Part shown: in pieces, positions 9,741 to 18,816 of the stretch
Numbering within the stretch: position 1 is the first letter of the stretch
Layout of the letters: each line of letters opens with the position of its first letter
Assembly (NCBI GenBank): GCA_002358575.1
Contig: DEPD01000148.1
Location: 21,323 to 85,322, forward strand
Length of the DNA stretch: 64,000 bases
From: Lachnospiraceae bacterium UBA3401
GTDB lineage: Bacteria; Bacillota; Clostridia; Lachnospirales; Lachnospiraceae
Direction: 5' to 3'
Notes under the pieces: generated by a model
What the model was told of the DNA's origin: nothing
The model's input: the letters and a program-made list of their open reading frames with translations, nothing else
Databases searched by the model: none
Made by a program: the position numbers and the translations under genes

Positions 9741-9764
9741 GGAAACGTTTTCGGTAACGTTTCC
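9741..9764 (-). promoter_or_regulatory. Double LacI-family operator in the maltodextrin promoter
   Basis: Two CG-centred sites lie side by side: GAAACGTTTTC and GTAACGTTTC. Together they form a larger inverted repeat with 9-bp arms GGAAACGTT and AACGTTTCC separated by 6 bp. The position just downstream of the -10 box fits repression. The likely ligand is the LacI regulator encoded at the end of the same operon; CcpA is an alternative because the half-sites resemble cre elements. Confidence 0.65.
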
Positions 9765-9774
9765 GATAGACAAA

Positions 9775-9806
9775 ATTATAATATCACTTTGCAGTATAAA
9801 TAGCAA
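9775..9806 (-). promoter_or_regulatory. Promoter of the maltodextrin operon
   Basis: On the minus strand TTGCTA (9801-9806) and TATTAT (9778-9783) are 17 bp apart; an overlapping TATAAT (9775-9780) is also present. The operator pair begins about 11 bp further downstream. Confidence 0.6.
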
Positions 9807-9880
9807 GGAAAAATCTTACATTCTTTTAACTTTGGCGAAGTTTCATGAAATATCGAGAGAATTTTACAGCAAATTTAACA

Positions 9881-9919
9881 AAAGAGATTGAAATTCTTCT
9901 TAAGAATTTCAATCTCTTT
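9881..9919 (-). terminator. Terminator after the UDP-glucose dehydrogenase gene
   Basis: A perfect 18-bp inverted repeat (9881-9898 and 9902-9919, core AGAGATTGAAATTCTT) with a 3-nt loop. On the minus strand it follows the ugd stop by 34 bp and is followed by TTTTGTTAAATTT. It may also work on the other strand. Confidence 0.8.
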
Positions 9920-9953
9920 CCACAAATTCACTATATTTTTTCTACAAAAAAAT

Positions 9954-11120
9954 TTAATCCCTCCCGTAGATATCCCGCGTATAAATTTTTTCTTCCACGT
10001 CCTTTAACTCTTCTGTCAAACGATTTGCAATAATGACATCTGACATTTCTTTAAACGCCGCAAAGTCGCGAATCACTCTGGATCGGAAGAATTGATCGTC
10101 CTTGAGTGTTGGCTCATACACGACCACCTCGACCCCCTTTGCCTTAATGCGCTTCATAATCCCCTGTATTGAGGATTGGCGGAAGTTATCAGAGTCCGTC
10201 TTCATCGTCAACCTGTACACTCCAACAATCTGTGGTTTCTTCGCCAGTATCATGTCCGCAATATGGTCCTTTCTTGTCCGGTTCGCATCCACAATCGCCG
10301 ATATAATATTGTTTGGCACATTCTCATAATTTGCCCGTAATTGTTTTGTATCCTTTGGCAGACAGTACCCACCATAGCCAAAAGATGGATTATTATAATG
10401 AGTTCCGATTCTAGGGTCGAGCCCCACACCCTCAATAATCTGTTTTGTATTGAGTCCGCGCATCTCTGCGTAAGTGTCCAGCTCATTAAAATACGCCACC
10501 CGAAGTGCCAGATAAGTGTTGGCAAAAAGTTTGATTGCCTCCGCCTCCGTCATATCGGTAAACAGCGTTGGAATATCCTGTTTAATAGCTCCTTGCTTTA
10601 ACAAATCTGCAAAAATTTTGGCGCGCTCCGACTGCTCACCTACAATAATTCGCGACGGATAGAGATTGTCGTACAGCGCTCTTCCTTCCCGCAGAAACTC
10701 GGGTGAAAAAATGATATTGTCGATGCCAAAGCGCTTCCTAACCGCCTTTGTATATCCAACTGGAACTGTTGATTTAATTATCATAACAGCGTCTCTGTTC
10801 ACCTTCTCGACCAGCTCAATAACTGCTTCAATTGAGCTGGTATCAAAATAATTTTTGTCTGGGTCATAGTTGGTCGGCGTCGCAATAATAATGTAATCCG
10901 CATCTCGATACGCCGCCTCACCGTCCGTCGTCGCCGTAAGATTTAATTCCTTATTTGCCAAATACTCCTCAATTTCCTTATCGATAATCGGCGATTTTTT
11001 GCTGTTAATAAGCTCTACTTTTTCCTGAAAGATATCCACTGCTGTCACTTCATTGTGCTGTGCTAATAATATCGCATTGGAAAGCCCTACATATCCAATA
11101 CCTGCCACTGCAATTTTCAT
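9954..11120 (-). CDS. ugd: UDP-glucose 6-dehydrogenase
   Basis: A 388-residue NAD-dependent dehydrogenase making UDP-glucuronate from UDP-glucose. The N-terminal Rossmann motif is GIGYVG (residues 7-12) with TPT following the second domain strand, the central segment has SPEFLREG and the helix [18 protein letters not shown], and the catalytic cysteine is in [11 protein letters not shown] (Cys near 253). Length matches the short bacterial class. It lies 22 bp downstream of the helicase gene. UDP-glucuronate would be a precursor for surface polysaccharide, and a glycan locus begins 7 kb away, but no direct operon link exists. Confidence 0.95.
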   Translation of the reverse strand: MKIAVAGIGYVGLSNAILLAQHNEVTAVDIFQEKVELINSKKSPIIDKEIEEYLANKELNLTATTDGEAAYRDADYIIIATPTNYDPDKNYFDTSSIEAVIELVEKVNRDAVMIIKSTVPVGYTKAVRKRFGIDNIIFSPEFLREGRALYDNLYPSRIIVGEQSERAKIFADLLKQGAIKQDIPTLFTDMTEAEAIKLFANTYLALRVAYFNELDTYAEMRGLNTKQIIEGVGLDPRIGTHYNNPSFGYGGYCLPKDTKQLRANYENVPNNIISAIVDANRTRKDHIADMILAKKPQIVGVYRLTMKTDSDNFRQSSIQGIMKRIKAKGVEVVVYEPTLKDDQFFRSRVIRDFAAFKEMSDVIIANRLTEELKDVEEKIYTRDIYGRD

Positions 11121-11142
11121 TTTTATATCTCCTTATATTTTA

Positions 11143-13578
11143 TTATTTGAACCAGCCATTCCAAAAACGCTCAACCTTGTTGGCAATTCCTGACACACTC
11201 ACAACCTCGTATTGACTCCATTCCCTAGGAAACATTCGCTTGTACTGTGGTTCCAGAAAGCGCTCGTCGAGCAGTGCCACCACCCCAATATCCTCCGCAG
11301 TGCGAATTACGCGCCCCGCCGACTGCAACACCTTGTTCATGCCCGGATATCGATATGCATAGTCAAAACCATTCTCACCCTGCGCGTCAAAATGTTGCCG
11401 CAAAAGTTCACGCTCGCAGCCCACCTGTGGAATGCCAGTTCCCACAATCAATGCGCCAATTAAGCTGTCGCGTTTTAAGTCAATCCCCTCAGAAAAAATT
11501 CCGCCCATAACACAAAAGCCAATCAGGATAGCCCCCTTTGCCCCCTCCTCCTGAAAGCGTAGGAGAAATTCCTCCCGCTTCGCCTCGCTCATATAATCCT
11601 CCTGCACAATGCACTCCATATGGTCCGCATCATAATAGGCTTCCATAAAGCAGTGATGCACTTGTTCCAGAAAGAGATGGGACGGCAAAAATACCATATA
11701 ATTGCCTTGTCGTTGCTGTACCACCGCATAAATATAATCTGCAATGCGCTGAAACTCCTCTGCACTTCTTCTGTTATATTTGCTTGTGACATCATTTGCG
11801 ACAAAAAGTGCTTTTTTATTCTCATCAAAGGTTGATTTGGCATAGACCTCATAGTCCGTCGGCTCACCACCCAATAGCTTTTTATAATATTGTATAGGCA
11901 GCAGCGTTGCCGAAAATAAAATTGTGCTTCTGCCTTTCTGCATACACTGGCGCAGATTCAACGCTGGATTGACACAGAAAAGCTTTAACATAAAATCTCC
12001 ATTTTCCAAAAGCTGGCTGTATATTACATAATTTTCATCCATAATCTCATAAATATTCAAAAAATGCGCCATCTCAAAATAAAAATCCATCAATTCCTTT
12101 TTGTTTGGAAAGGTGTCATGCTCGTCCAAGAAATCGTCAATCGCTGCATATAACTGGTTTAATGTCATCACAAACCCGTCAATTTCCTCCTCTTTGCGGT
12201 AGGTTTCGCACTGTCTTTTCATTGCGAGCAGCTCTTTGTTACATCGGTCAAGTAATTTTGAAATCTTTGGTGAAAGCTCTTTTATCAAATGTTTCATCTG
12301 CAAAAAAGATTCTTTGAACAGCGCTGCACTGTACATTTCCCTGCCGCGGTCGAGCAGATTGTGTGTCTCGTCAATCAGAAACACATAGTTTTGCTTACCA
12401 AGACCATCCGAAAAAAAACGTTTGAGATACACTCTAGGGTCAAAAACATAGTTGTAATCACAGATAATTGCATCTGAATACAAACTCATGTCAAGGCTTA
12501 GCTCAAACGGACACACATGATGTTTTTCCGCGTACTCCTGCACCTTCTCCCGCGTAAAATGCTCCTCGTGTGTCAGAAGCTCATACATGGCATCATTAAT
12601 GCGGTCGTAATGCCCATTTGCATAGGGACACGCTTCTGGATTACACTCTGTCTCCTCCTGCGCCTCTCCCTCCTGTTTTAAAAAACAAATTTTATCCTTC
12701 GCTGTCAGAACAATCATTTTCATTTGAAGACCGCTCTGTTGCAAAAGTCCAAAACATTCCTGCGCGACAGTGCGAGTGATGGTCTTTGCCGTGAGATAAA
12801 AAATCTTCTCCGTCATCCCTTCCCCCATAGATTTCACCGCTGGAAAAACAGTCGATATTGTCTTTCCAACACCTGTCGGCGCTTCCAAAAACAACTTCCG
12901 CTTATGGTAAATCGTGCGATAGACATATGTTACAAGTTCCTTTTGTCCATCACGGTAAGCAAAAGGAAATGCAAGTTGTTTGATTGACTCAGTGCGGACC
13001 TTGCTCCATGTAAACTGAAAATCTGCCCACTTTTTGTACTCCAACATTAACTTTTCAAACCAATCTTTTAGTTCTGCAAAAGTATATTCCTCATGAAAAT
13101 ATTTTCGTTCTTCTGTCTCAATATGGCAGTAGGTCATGCGCACAAAAACCGCATCCAAAAAATTTTCTGCCGCGTACATAAACGCATAACATTTCGCCTG
13201 CGCAAGATGGACTCCCACAGGCGCGGTAATGCGCTTTAAGTCCTTGTAAGTGCCTTTAATCTCATCAATAATTACCTTGTTCTCTTCCGCATCACTGGGG
13301 TATGTCTCCTCCACAAACGGCAGCGCATGTGTCCCAAAGTTGTAATCAATAATTCCATCTGCTCTTCCTTCTATTATAATGTCATACTGTTCTGCTGTCC
13401 ATCTGTAACGCAGTCCAATCTCAGAATGATACTCACTGCCCATGCGCCGCTGTATCATTCGATGAATACGGCTCCCCTCCTGCATCGCAGTGTCCGAACC
13501 ACCTGATTTTCTATTGTCAATGCTGCCCTCCCGCAGTATAAACTCTACAAGCTGGCGAACAGATACGCGTATCTCCAT
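11143..13578 (-). CDS. XPD/DinG-type Fe-S DNA helicase with N-terminal PD-(D/E)XK nuclease-like domain
   Basis: An 811-residue protein. The N-terminal 140 residues look like a Cas4/RecB-type nuclease fold: EGRADGIID, then IIDEIKG, then a QAKCYAFMYA helix, which match the D...ExK...Q pattern. The helicase part has Walker A in APTGVGKT (near 233), the DEAH box as IDETHN (near 401), four cysteines between about 296 and 354 placed as in the XPD iron-sulfur domain, and motif VI SAGRVIRT (near 759). Superfamily 2 helicases of this group unwind DNA 5'-3' and serve in repair. An AAAGGGG site precedes the ATG. The gene starts only 24 bp after a hairpin that ends the HPr-like gene. Confidence 0.85.
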   Translation of the reverse strand: MEIRVSVRQLVEFILREGSIDNRKSGGSDTAMQEGSRIHRMIQRRMGSEYHSEIGLRYRWTAEQYDIIIEGRADGIIDYNFGTHALPFVEETYPSDAEENKVIIDEIKGTYKDLKRITAPVGVHLAQAKCYAFMYAAENFLDAVFVRMTYCHIETEERKYFHEEYTFAELKDWFEKLMLEYKKWADFQFTWSKVRTESIKQLAFPFAYRDGQKELVTYVYRTIYHKRKLFLEAPTGVGKTISTVFPAVKSMGEGMTEKIFYLTAKTITRTVAQECFGLLQQSGLQMKMIVLTAKDKICFLKQEGEAQEETECNPEACPYANGHYDRINDAMYELLTHEEHFTREKVQEYAEKHHVCPFELSLDMSLYSDAIICDYNYVFDPRVYLKRFFSDGLGKQNYVFLIDETHNLLDRGREMYSAALFKESFLQMKHLIKELSPKISKLLDRCNKELLAMKRQCETYRKEEEIDGFVMTLNQLYAAIDDFLDEHDTFPNKKELMDFYFEMAHFLNIYEIMDENYVIYSQLLENGDFMLKLFCVNPALNLRQCMQKGRSTILFSATLLPIQYYKKLLGGEPTDYEVYAKSTFDENKKALFVANDVTSKYNRRSAEEFQRIADYIYAVVQQRQGNYMVFLPSHLFLEQVHHCFMEAYYDADHMECIVQEDYMSEAKREEFLLRFQEEGAKGAILIGFCVMGGIFSEGIDLKRDSLIGALIVGTGIPQVGCERELLRQHFDAQGENGFDYAYRYPGMNKVLQSAGRVIRTAEDIGVVALLDERFLEPQYKRMFPREWSQYEVVSVSGIANKVERFWNGWFK

Positions 13579-13601
13579 TCAAATCCCCTTTGTAAACAAA
13601 A

Positions 13602-13643
13602 ACTCTCTCTAAATGACAGTTTACCCTATCACTTAAAGAGAGT
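13602..13643 (-). terminator. Terminator or attenuator between the HPr-like gene and the helicase gene
   Basis: 15-bp arms 13602-13616 and 13629-13643 (ACTCTCTTTAAGTGA on the minus strand) pair with two G-U positions and are followed by TTTTTG. It lies 48 bp after the HPr-like stop and 24 bp before the helicase start, so the helicase is either expressed by readthrough or from a promoter I could not identify. Confidence 0.7.
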
Positions 13644-13691
13644 CAATTAAATTTTAGGAGCTGTATGGGTCATCTACTTTTTTACAGATCC

Positions 13692-13916
13692 TTATGCAAT
13701 GGCAAGCCCGTTCACATAGCTCTCAAACTCGTCACTATATCCTGCATACTTCAAAGTAAGAATTGAACGAAAATCCAGCCCCATCACGCCAAGAATAGAT
13801 TTTGCATCCACTGTATAATGATTATAGGAAATATCAATATCAAAATCGCACTTTGATGCCTCATTTACGAAATTCTGGACTTCTGAAGGTGTCATTTTAA
13901 TTTTGCGTTCTCTCAT
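13692..13916 (-). CDS. HPr-like protein lacking the phosphorylatable histidine
   Basis: A 74-residue protein if started at the ATG at 13916 (AAAGG 12 nt upstream); a longer GTG start at 13937 overlaps the ribosome site. The middle matches the HPr fold, with YNHYTVDAKSILGVMGLDF corresponding to the region around regulatory Ser46, followed by a typical small C-terminal helix. The active-site loop GIHARPA is missing, and no histidine is near that position, so PTS phosphotransfer from enzyme I is not possible. Ser in DAKSILG is kept, so a Crh-like regulatory role is conceivable, but nothing here demonstrates it. Confidence 0.75.
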   Translation of the reverse strand: MRERKIKMTPSEVQNFVNEASKCDFDIDISYNHYTVDAKSILGVMGLDFRSILTLKYAGYSDEFESYVNGLAIA

Positions 13917-13984
13917 ACATATCAACATCCTTTCCACACAAAATAACTCTGATTGTCAGTTTCCTGATTTCTGTGTTTTTACGT

Positions 13985-14013
13985 ATTATAGTATACAATA
14001 TCTGTAAAGTAAA
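13985..14013 (-). promoter_or_regulatory. Promoter of the HPr-like gene
   Basis: On the minus strand TTTACT (14008-14013) and TATAAT (13985-13990) are 17 bp apart. A perfect palindrome GCCAGATTCTGGC (14021-14033) lies just upstream of the -35 box and could bind a regulator. Confidence 0.5.
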
Positions 14014-14244
14014 GCTTTTTGCCAGATTCTGGCGTATTTCGTCGTTTTCGTTGTACATTTGTTCTGTTTTATATTGAATCATAAAATGCTTTGTGTATTT
14101 TATATAATTCATTGTTTCCAATATTTAGATTATTATACAAATTTTAATAAAAAATCATATTACTTTTTCTTTTCAGTGAGCAAAATACAAAAATTTCTTT
14201 CAAACCCTTGCAAATCCGCCCTTGAAGAGAAAACGACAATTAAT

Positions 14245-14261
14245 GTGTTAAATTGTAACAC
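14245..14261 (+). promoter_or_regulatory. Operator-like palindrome upstream of the ABC exporter promoter
   Basis: A perfect inverted repeat GTGTTA-AATTG-TAACAC ends 8 bp before the predicted -35 box. The size fits a dimeric winged-helix regulator, but no regulator gene is adjacent. Confidence 0.4.
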
Positions 14262-14269
14262 TTTTAGGC

Positions 14270-14297
14270 TTGCATTTTACTTTTTTTCAACTATACT
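14270..14297 (+). promoter_or_regulatory. Promoter of the ABC exporter operon
   Basis: TTGCAT (14270-14275) and TATACT (14292-14297) are 16 bp apart, leaving a leader of about 105 nt to the first start codon. Confidence 0.5.
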
Positions 14298-14409
14298 GTC
14301 AATTATACGCTCTTAGGATCTGTAGAAAATAGTAATATATGTGGATTTTACAGGATATTTCTACCGTTCCTTGGAAAATGTTACCAAAAGAAAAGCGAGG
14401 TACATAACA

Positions 14410-16173
14410 ATGACTGCCATGAAATGGTTCTACTCTTTTCTCAAAAAACACAATCGCAGTATGGTGCTAGGACTTTTATTAGTTACTGTAATTTCCATAC
14501 TCGCCATTGTGAAGCCAATGGTTTCCGGCGCAATCGTCGATGATGTTATCACCGCCGGCGACTATGAATTGCTACCAAAGCTTATCGCACTCCTCATTCT
14601 AATCACAATCCTAAGGGGTGTGCTGCGCTTCTGGTCACAGGTTATCTTTGAAACCTGCTCACAAGATGTGCTCTATGCCATGCGAGATACTGTCTACCGA
14701 AAACTGCTTCAGGAGGATTTTAACTTTTATAATAAGAAGCGAACCGGTGATTTGTTAAGCCGACAGACTGGTGACATGGACGCCATACGGCATTTTATCG
14801 CCTTTGTGATCTATCAGGTTTATGAGAATGTTTTCCTATTTTTCTTTGCACTGATTATGATTTTCACTGTTAGCTGGAAACTTGCGCTTTGTATGTGTGT
14901 GGTGCTGCCGTTTGCGCTGCTTGTGACTTTAAGCCAAACCAAAAACGGTCGTCCTCACTTTCAGAAAATTCGAGAACAATTTTCCTCACTCAATACCTTT
15001 GTGCAGGAGAATGTTAGCGGAAACCGCGTTGTAAAAGCGTTTTCCAAAGAGGACTATGAAATCGAAAAATTTAATAAAGAAAATGATAACTACAGAGATG
15101 CGGAACTTGCCGCCGCGGAAATCTGGACCAAATATGTGCCACAGTTTGAGTTCCTCTCAAATATGCTCACAATCATTCTAATGCTTATTGGTAGTATTAT
15201 GGTAATTCAAAGCAGTATGACTCTTGGAAACTATGTCACAATCAATGGATATCTTTGGATGTTGATGAATCCTTTACGTCAGATAGGATGGCGTATTAAC
15301 GATATCCAGCGCTTTACTACCTCCGTAGAAAAAATCTATGCGACCTACAGTGAGGAACCCAAAGTAAAACATCCCAAAAAGGCAATTCCCTGCCGCAGGC
15401 TTCAAGGAGATGTTGAGTTCCGAAATGTGTCTTATAGTGCGGACGACGAAGATATTATTCACAATGTCAGCTTTAAGGTAAAGAGTGGTCAAACCGTTGG
15501 AATCCTCGGTTCTACCGGCTCTGGTAAATCCACTATTATGAATTTAATTTGCCGCTTTTATGATGTCACAGATGGCGAAGTCCTGGTGGATGGACGAAAT
15601 GTCAAAGAGCTGGACCTTTACAATCTTCGCCAAAATATCGGCATGGCAATGCAGGATGTCTTTCTCTTCTCCGATACCGTTGAGGGTAATATCGCCTACA
15701 GCCGACCAGACTGCCCTTTTGAGGAAGTGCAAAAAGCAGCTATTATGGCAGACGCAGACAACTTTATCCGCGAGATGCCTGATGGGTACGATACTATTAT
15801 AGGAGAACGCGGTGTAGGACTTTCCGGCGGTCAAAAACAGCGCATCTCATTAGCAAGAGCTCTGTTAAAAGAACCTTCTATTTTAATATTAGATGATACA
15901 ACCTCCGCTGTGGATATGGAAACGGAAAGCTATATTCAACAACAGCTAAACAACATTGACCATGCCTGCACGATATTTATTGTTGCCTATCGCATCTCCT
16001 CTATTAAGGATTCAGACCTTATTCTAGTATTAAATAATGGAGAGATTGTGGAACAAGGAACACATGAGGAACTACTAGCAAACAACGGCTACTATGCAAC
16101 AGTATTCCGCCATCAATATGGTGAATTTGAAAAGTACGTTGATGAAATCAATCAAAATACAATTAGGAGGTGA
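14410..16173 (+). CDS. Heterodimeric ABC exporter subunit with degenerate ATPase site residues
   Basis: A 587-residue ABC exporter half-transporter: six membrane helices (to about residue 310) and a C-terminal nucleotide-binding domain. Walker A is STGSGKST (near 366), the signature is LSGGQKQR (near 470), Walker B is ILILDD (near 493) where the catalytic Glu is replaced by Asp, and the H-loop reads VAYRIS (near 525) with Tyr instead of His. These changes mark it as the partner supplying the non-hydrolytic site. The ATG at 14410 has GAGG at 9-nt spacing; the longer open frame upstream has none. It overlaps the ribosome site of the second subunit. Substrate unknown; drugs, lipids or peptides are typical. 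Confidence 0.9.
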   Translation: MTAMKWFYSFLKKHNRSMVLGLLLVTVISILAIVKPMVSGAIVDDVITAGDYELLPKLIALLILITILRGVLRFWSQVIFETCSQDVLYAMRDTVYRKLLQEDFNFYNKKRTGDLLSRQTGDMDAIRHFIAFVIYQVYENVFLFFFALIMIFTVSWKLALCMCVVLPFALLVTLSQTKNGRPHFQKIREQFSSLNTFVQENVSGNRVVKAFSKEDYEIEKFNKENDNYRDAELAAAEIWTKYVPQFEFLSNMLTIILMLIGSIMVIQSSMTLGNYVTINGYLWMLMNPLRQIGWRINDIQRFTTSVEKIYATYSEEPKVKHPKKAIPCRRLQGDVEFRNVSYSADDEDIIHNVSFKVKSGQTVGILGSTGSGKSTIMNLICRFYDVTDGEVLVDGRNVKELDLYNLRQNIGMAMQDVFLFSDTVEGNIAYSRPDCPFEEVQKAAIMADADNFIREMPDGYDTIIGERGVGLSGGQKQRISLARALLKEPSILILDDTTSAVDMETESYIQQQLNNIDHACTIFIVAYRISSIKDSDLILVLNNGEIVEQGTHEELLANNGYYATVFRHQYGEFEKYVDEINQNTIRR

Positions 16174-16178
16174 AAAGC

Positions 16179-17981
16179 ATGGCACGAAATAAATACGATA
16201 TAGACGAAGTGATGGAAGATAAGTTCGATCTCAATCAACTAAAACGCGTGTTCCAATATGTGAAGCCCTATCGCGGACAACTCACCTTTGCACTTTTTCT
16301 GATGTTGTCCTCCTCTGCTCTCACCATGCTCTTTCCTATGTTTATCAGTGAGATTATGGATACCTATATTCCTGAAAAAAATATTCAGGCAATTGTCGCT
16401 ATCGCAATACTGTCACTTATAATTGTATTGTATACTTGCGTGTGTATTCGGTTAAAAATACGCATCACAAGCCGCATTGGACAGGCGATTGTACATCAAT
16501 TGCGCTCCGATATTTTCAGTCATTTGCAGGAATTGCCCTTCTCCTACTATGACGACCGTCCCCACGGAAAGATACAAGTGCGTGTCGTCAACTATGTAAA
16601 CAGTTTGAGTGATCTGCTCTCAAATGGTATTATCAACACCATCACTGATATGTGCAACTTAATTTTTATCCTAATTTTTATGTTTCTATTGCATGTACGA
16701 CTCACATTAATTTGTCTATGCGGTTTGCCTATACTTATGGGTGTAATTATCTTTGTAAAAAGACGCCAACGACGCGCATGGCAAATACAGAGCAATAAGC
16801 AATCCAATCTCACTGCTTATATTGCAGAAAGTATCAATGGAATCCGAGTGACACAATCTTTTGTGCGCGAGCACGAAAACACTTCCATTTTTAATCATCT
16901 CAGCGATAGCTATCGAAGTGCATGGATGCGCGCAGTAAAGTACAACTTTATTATGTGGCCTTGTATTGACTCTATCTCAACCGTCACAACCGCACTCATC
17001 TATGTTATTGGCATTGGATGGATTTCTGGGGAACTTTATGGTGTGACAGTTGGTATCTTGATTGCATTTACCTCTTACATCTCAAGATTTTGGGAGCCAA
17101 TCAATACCCTCGCCTCATTTTACAACTCTCTGCTCACTGCCATCGCCTACTTAGAACGCATTTTTGAGACAATTGACGAGCCAGTAAATGTAAAAGATTC
17201 ACAGGACGCTGTACCCATGCCACCAATCAAAGGCAGCGTTACATTTCAAGATGTATGCTTTAGCTATGAGGATGGTGTTCCAATTTTAAATAAGGTAAAC
17301 TTTACAACAAATCCAGGTGATACATATGCAATTGTGGGACCTACTGGTGCTGGAAAATCCACCATTGTAAATTTGATCAGTCGTTTCTACAATGTAGACT
17401 CCGGCAAAATTTTAATTGACGGCACAGATATCTCCAGCGTAACGCTGAAATCACTGCGTAGACAAATGGGAATTATGATGCAGGACAGTTTTATTTTTTC
17501 CGGCACCATTATGGACAATATTCGTTATGGAAATCTGACTGCCACTGACGAGGAAGTGATCACCGCCGCCAAAACAGTATGTGCCCATGATTTTATTATG
17601 GAAATGGAAAATGGCTACCAGACGCAAGTCAACGAGCGCGGAAGCCGTCTCTCAGCAGGTCAGCGCCAGCTCATCAGTTTTGCGCGGGCACTACTAGAAA
17701 ATCCAGCAATCCTAATACTTGATGAGGCAACCTCAAGCATAGATACTGAGACAGAAATTTTACTGCAAAAAGGGTTAAACAAACTTCTGGAAGGTCGAAC
17801 CTCCTTTATTATTGCCCACAGACTTTCCACAATAAAAAATGCAAGCCGTATTCTGTATGTAGACAAAGGAAATATCCTTGAAGCCGGAACACACGAAGAA
17901 CTGCTTGCACAGAAAGGAGAATATTATAAACTTTTTATGTCGCAGTATGATTTCTTGGTGAATAGACAGAGTGGGAATTAG
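16179..17981 (+). CDS. Heterodimeric ABC exporter subunit with canonical catalytic residues
   Basis: A 600-residue half-transporter with six membrane helices and a nucleotide-binding domain. Walker A is PTGAGKST (near 386), Walker B is ILILDEATS (near 512) with the catalytic Glu, and the H-loop is IAHRLST (near 546). The signature is LSAGQ instead of LSGGQ (near 490). It therefore contributes Walker A, B and H-loop to the active site, and the weak signature to the degenerate site formed with the first subunit. AGGAGG lies 8 nt before the ATG and overlaps the end of the first gene, so the two are translationally coupled. Confidence 0.92.
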   Translation: MARNKYDIDEVMEDKFDLNQLKRVFQYVKPYRGQLTFALFLMLSSSALTMLFPMFISEIMDTYIPEKNIQAIVAIAILSLIIVLYTCVCIRLKIRITSRIGQAIVHQLRSDIFSHLQELPFSYYDDRPHGKIQVRVVNYVNSLSDLLSNGIINTITDMCNLIFILIFMFLLHVRLTLICLCGLPILMGVIIFVKRRQRRAWQIQSNKQSNLTAYIAESINGIRVTQSFVREHENTSIFNHLSDSYRSAWMRAVKYNFIMWPCIDSISTVTTALIYVIGIGWISGELYGVTVGILIAFTSYISRFWEPINTLASFYNSLLTAIAYLERIFETIDEPVNVKDSQDAVPMPPIKGSVTFQDVCFSYEDGVPILNKVNFTTNPGDTYAIVGPTGAGKSTIVNLISRFYNVDSGKILIDGTDISSVTLKSLRRQMGIMMQDSFIFSGTIMDNIRYGNLTATDEEVITAAKTVCAHDFIMEMENGYQTQVNERGSRLSAGQRQLISFARALLENPAILILDEATSSIDTETEILLQKGLNKLLEGRTSFIIAHRLSTIKNASRILYVDKGNILEAGTHEELLAQKGEYYKLFMSQYDFLVNRQSGN

Positions 17982-18044
17982 AAACAAATCTACAATTAAG
18001 AAACAAATTATTGTAATATCATTTTATTCTATAATTGACTTATT

Positions 18045-18078
18045 GAGCACCAGAAGCTTTTTAGCATATTTGGTGCTC
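18045..18078 (+). terminator. Hairpin at the convergent end of the ABC exporter operon and the glycan operon
   Basis: 8-bp arms GAGCACCA and TGGTGCTC with an 18-nt loop, followed on the plus strand by a T-rich stretch (TTGTTGTCTTTG). The right arm lies within the last codons of the minus-strand cytidylyltransferase gene. Terminator activity is plausible for the plus-strand transcript and uncertain for the other. Confidence 0.45.
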
Positions 18079-18792
18079 TTGTTGTCTTTGTATTAGCACA
18101 TTAGTAAAACGGTCTAAATCTTCCTTTGTCGTAATCTTAAAATTCCCTTCATCACCTGGTATCATAACGATATCCAGCCCTGCCATAATTGCAGGTTCTG
18201 TCGAACCATTCACCGACCGTATCTGGTCTGGAAACAATTTTTCGTTCGCCTCAAAATACCTGCCAATTTGAAAAGTTTCCGGCGCCTGCCCTGCATAAAT
18301 TTCACTTCGCTCTAACAATGCACTAATTTTCTTCCCGTCCTCACTTTTATAGACAGTATCTTTCATGGAAAGTACAGGAATCACACCGTCATGTCCCTTT
18401 ACTGCCTCCAAACTATCTGTTATCATCTGCGCAGAAAGCAAAGGTCTCGCCGCATCATGAATGATTACATTATCTGACTCCTTCGCATACAAACCAATAT
18501 CTTTCAGTCCATAATATATTGAGAGCTGTCGATTCTCTCCTGGTTTAGAAAATCCACGAAACTTTTTGTCACAATTATTCTGCGAACAATCATACATTTC
18601 AAGACAGTTTAAGATTGTATCCCACCACTGCCTATCTGCCACAATCTGAATTGCATCAATCTCTTTATGCCTCACAAACTGTTCGATACAATAAGAAATA
18701 ATTGGTCTGTCACAAACTTCTATATACTGTTTGGGAATATTCGCTCCAAGACGTGTACCTGTCCCTCCTGATAATATCAGTGCAACATTCAT
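18061..18792 (-). CDS. IspD/TarI-family cytidylyltransferase
   Basis: A 243-residue CTP-dependent cytidylyltransferase. The nucleotide-binding loop is LSGGTGTRLG (residues 7-16) followed by PKQY, and HDAARPL marks the metal and substrate site; RSVNGSTEPAIM is near the C-terminal part. The family includes IspD (methylerythritol-4-P) and TarI/Bcs1 (ribitol-5-P). Its location at the end of a glycan operon, 24 bp after a pentose-phosphate epimerase-like gene, argues for activation of a pentose or pentitol phosphate as a CDP-sugar rather than for isoprenoid synthesis (inference). Two CDP-glycerol-transferase-like proteins in the same operon could use such a donor. GGAGGG precedes the ATG. Confidence 0.8.
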   Translation of the reverse strand: MNVALILSGGTGTRLGANIPKQYIEVCDRPIISYCIEQFVRHKEIDAIQIVADRQWWDTILNCLEMYDCSQNNCDKKFRGFSKPGENRQLSIYYGLKDIGLYAKESDNVIIHDAARPLLSAQMITDSLEAVKGHDGVIPVLSMKDTVYKSEDGKKISALLERSEIYAGQAPETFQIGRYFEANEKLFPDQIRSVNGSTEPAIMAGLDIVMIPGDEGNFKITTKEDLDRFTNVLIQRQQEHQIC

Positions 18793-18816
18793 ATTTTCCC
18801 TCCAACTTCTGTTTCT

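Larger units (their letters stand above)
13917..14409. other. Divergent intergenic region with two promoters and two palindromes
   Basis: About 490 bp of AT-rich sequence between the HPr-like gene and the ABC exporter operon. Besides the two promoters and two operator-like palindromes listed separately, I see no convincing gene. Open frames here have no ribosome sites or recognisable protein features. Confidence 0.5.
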
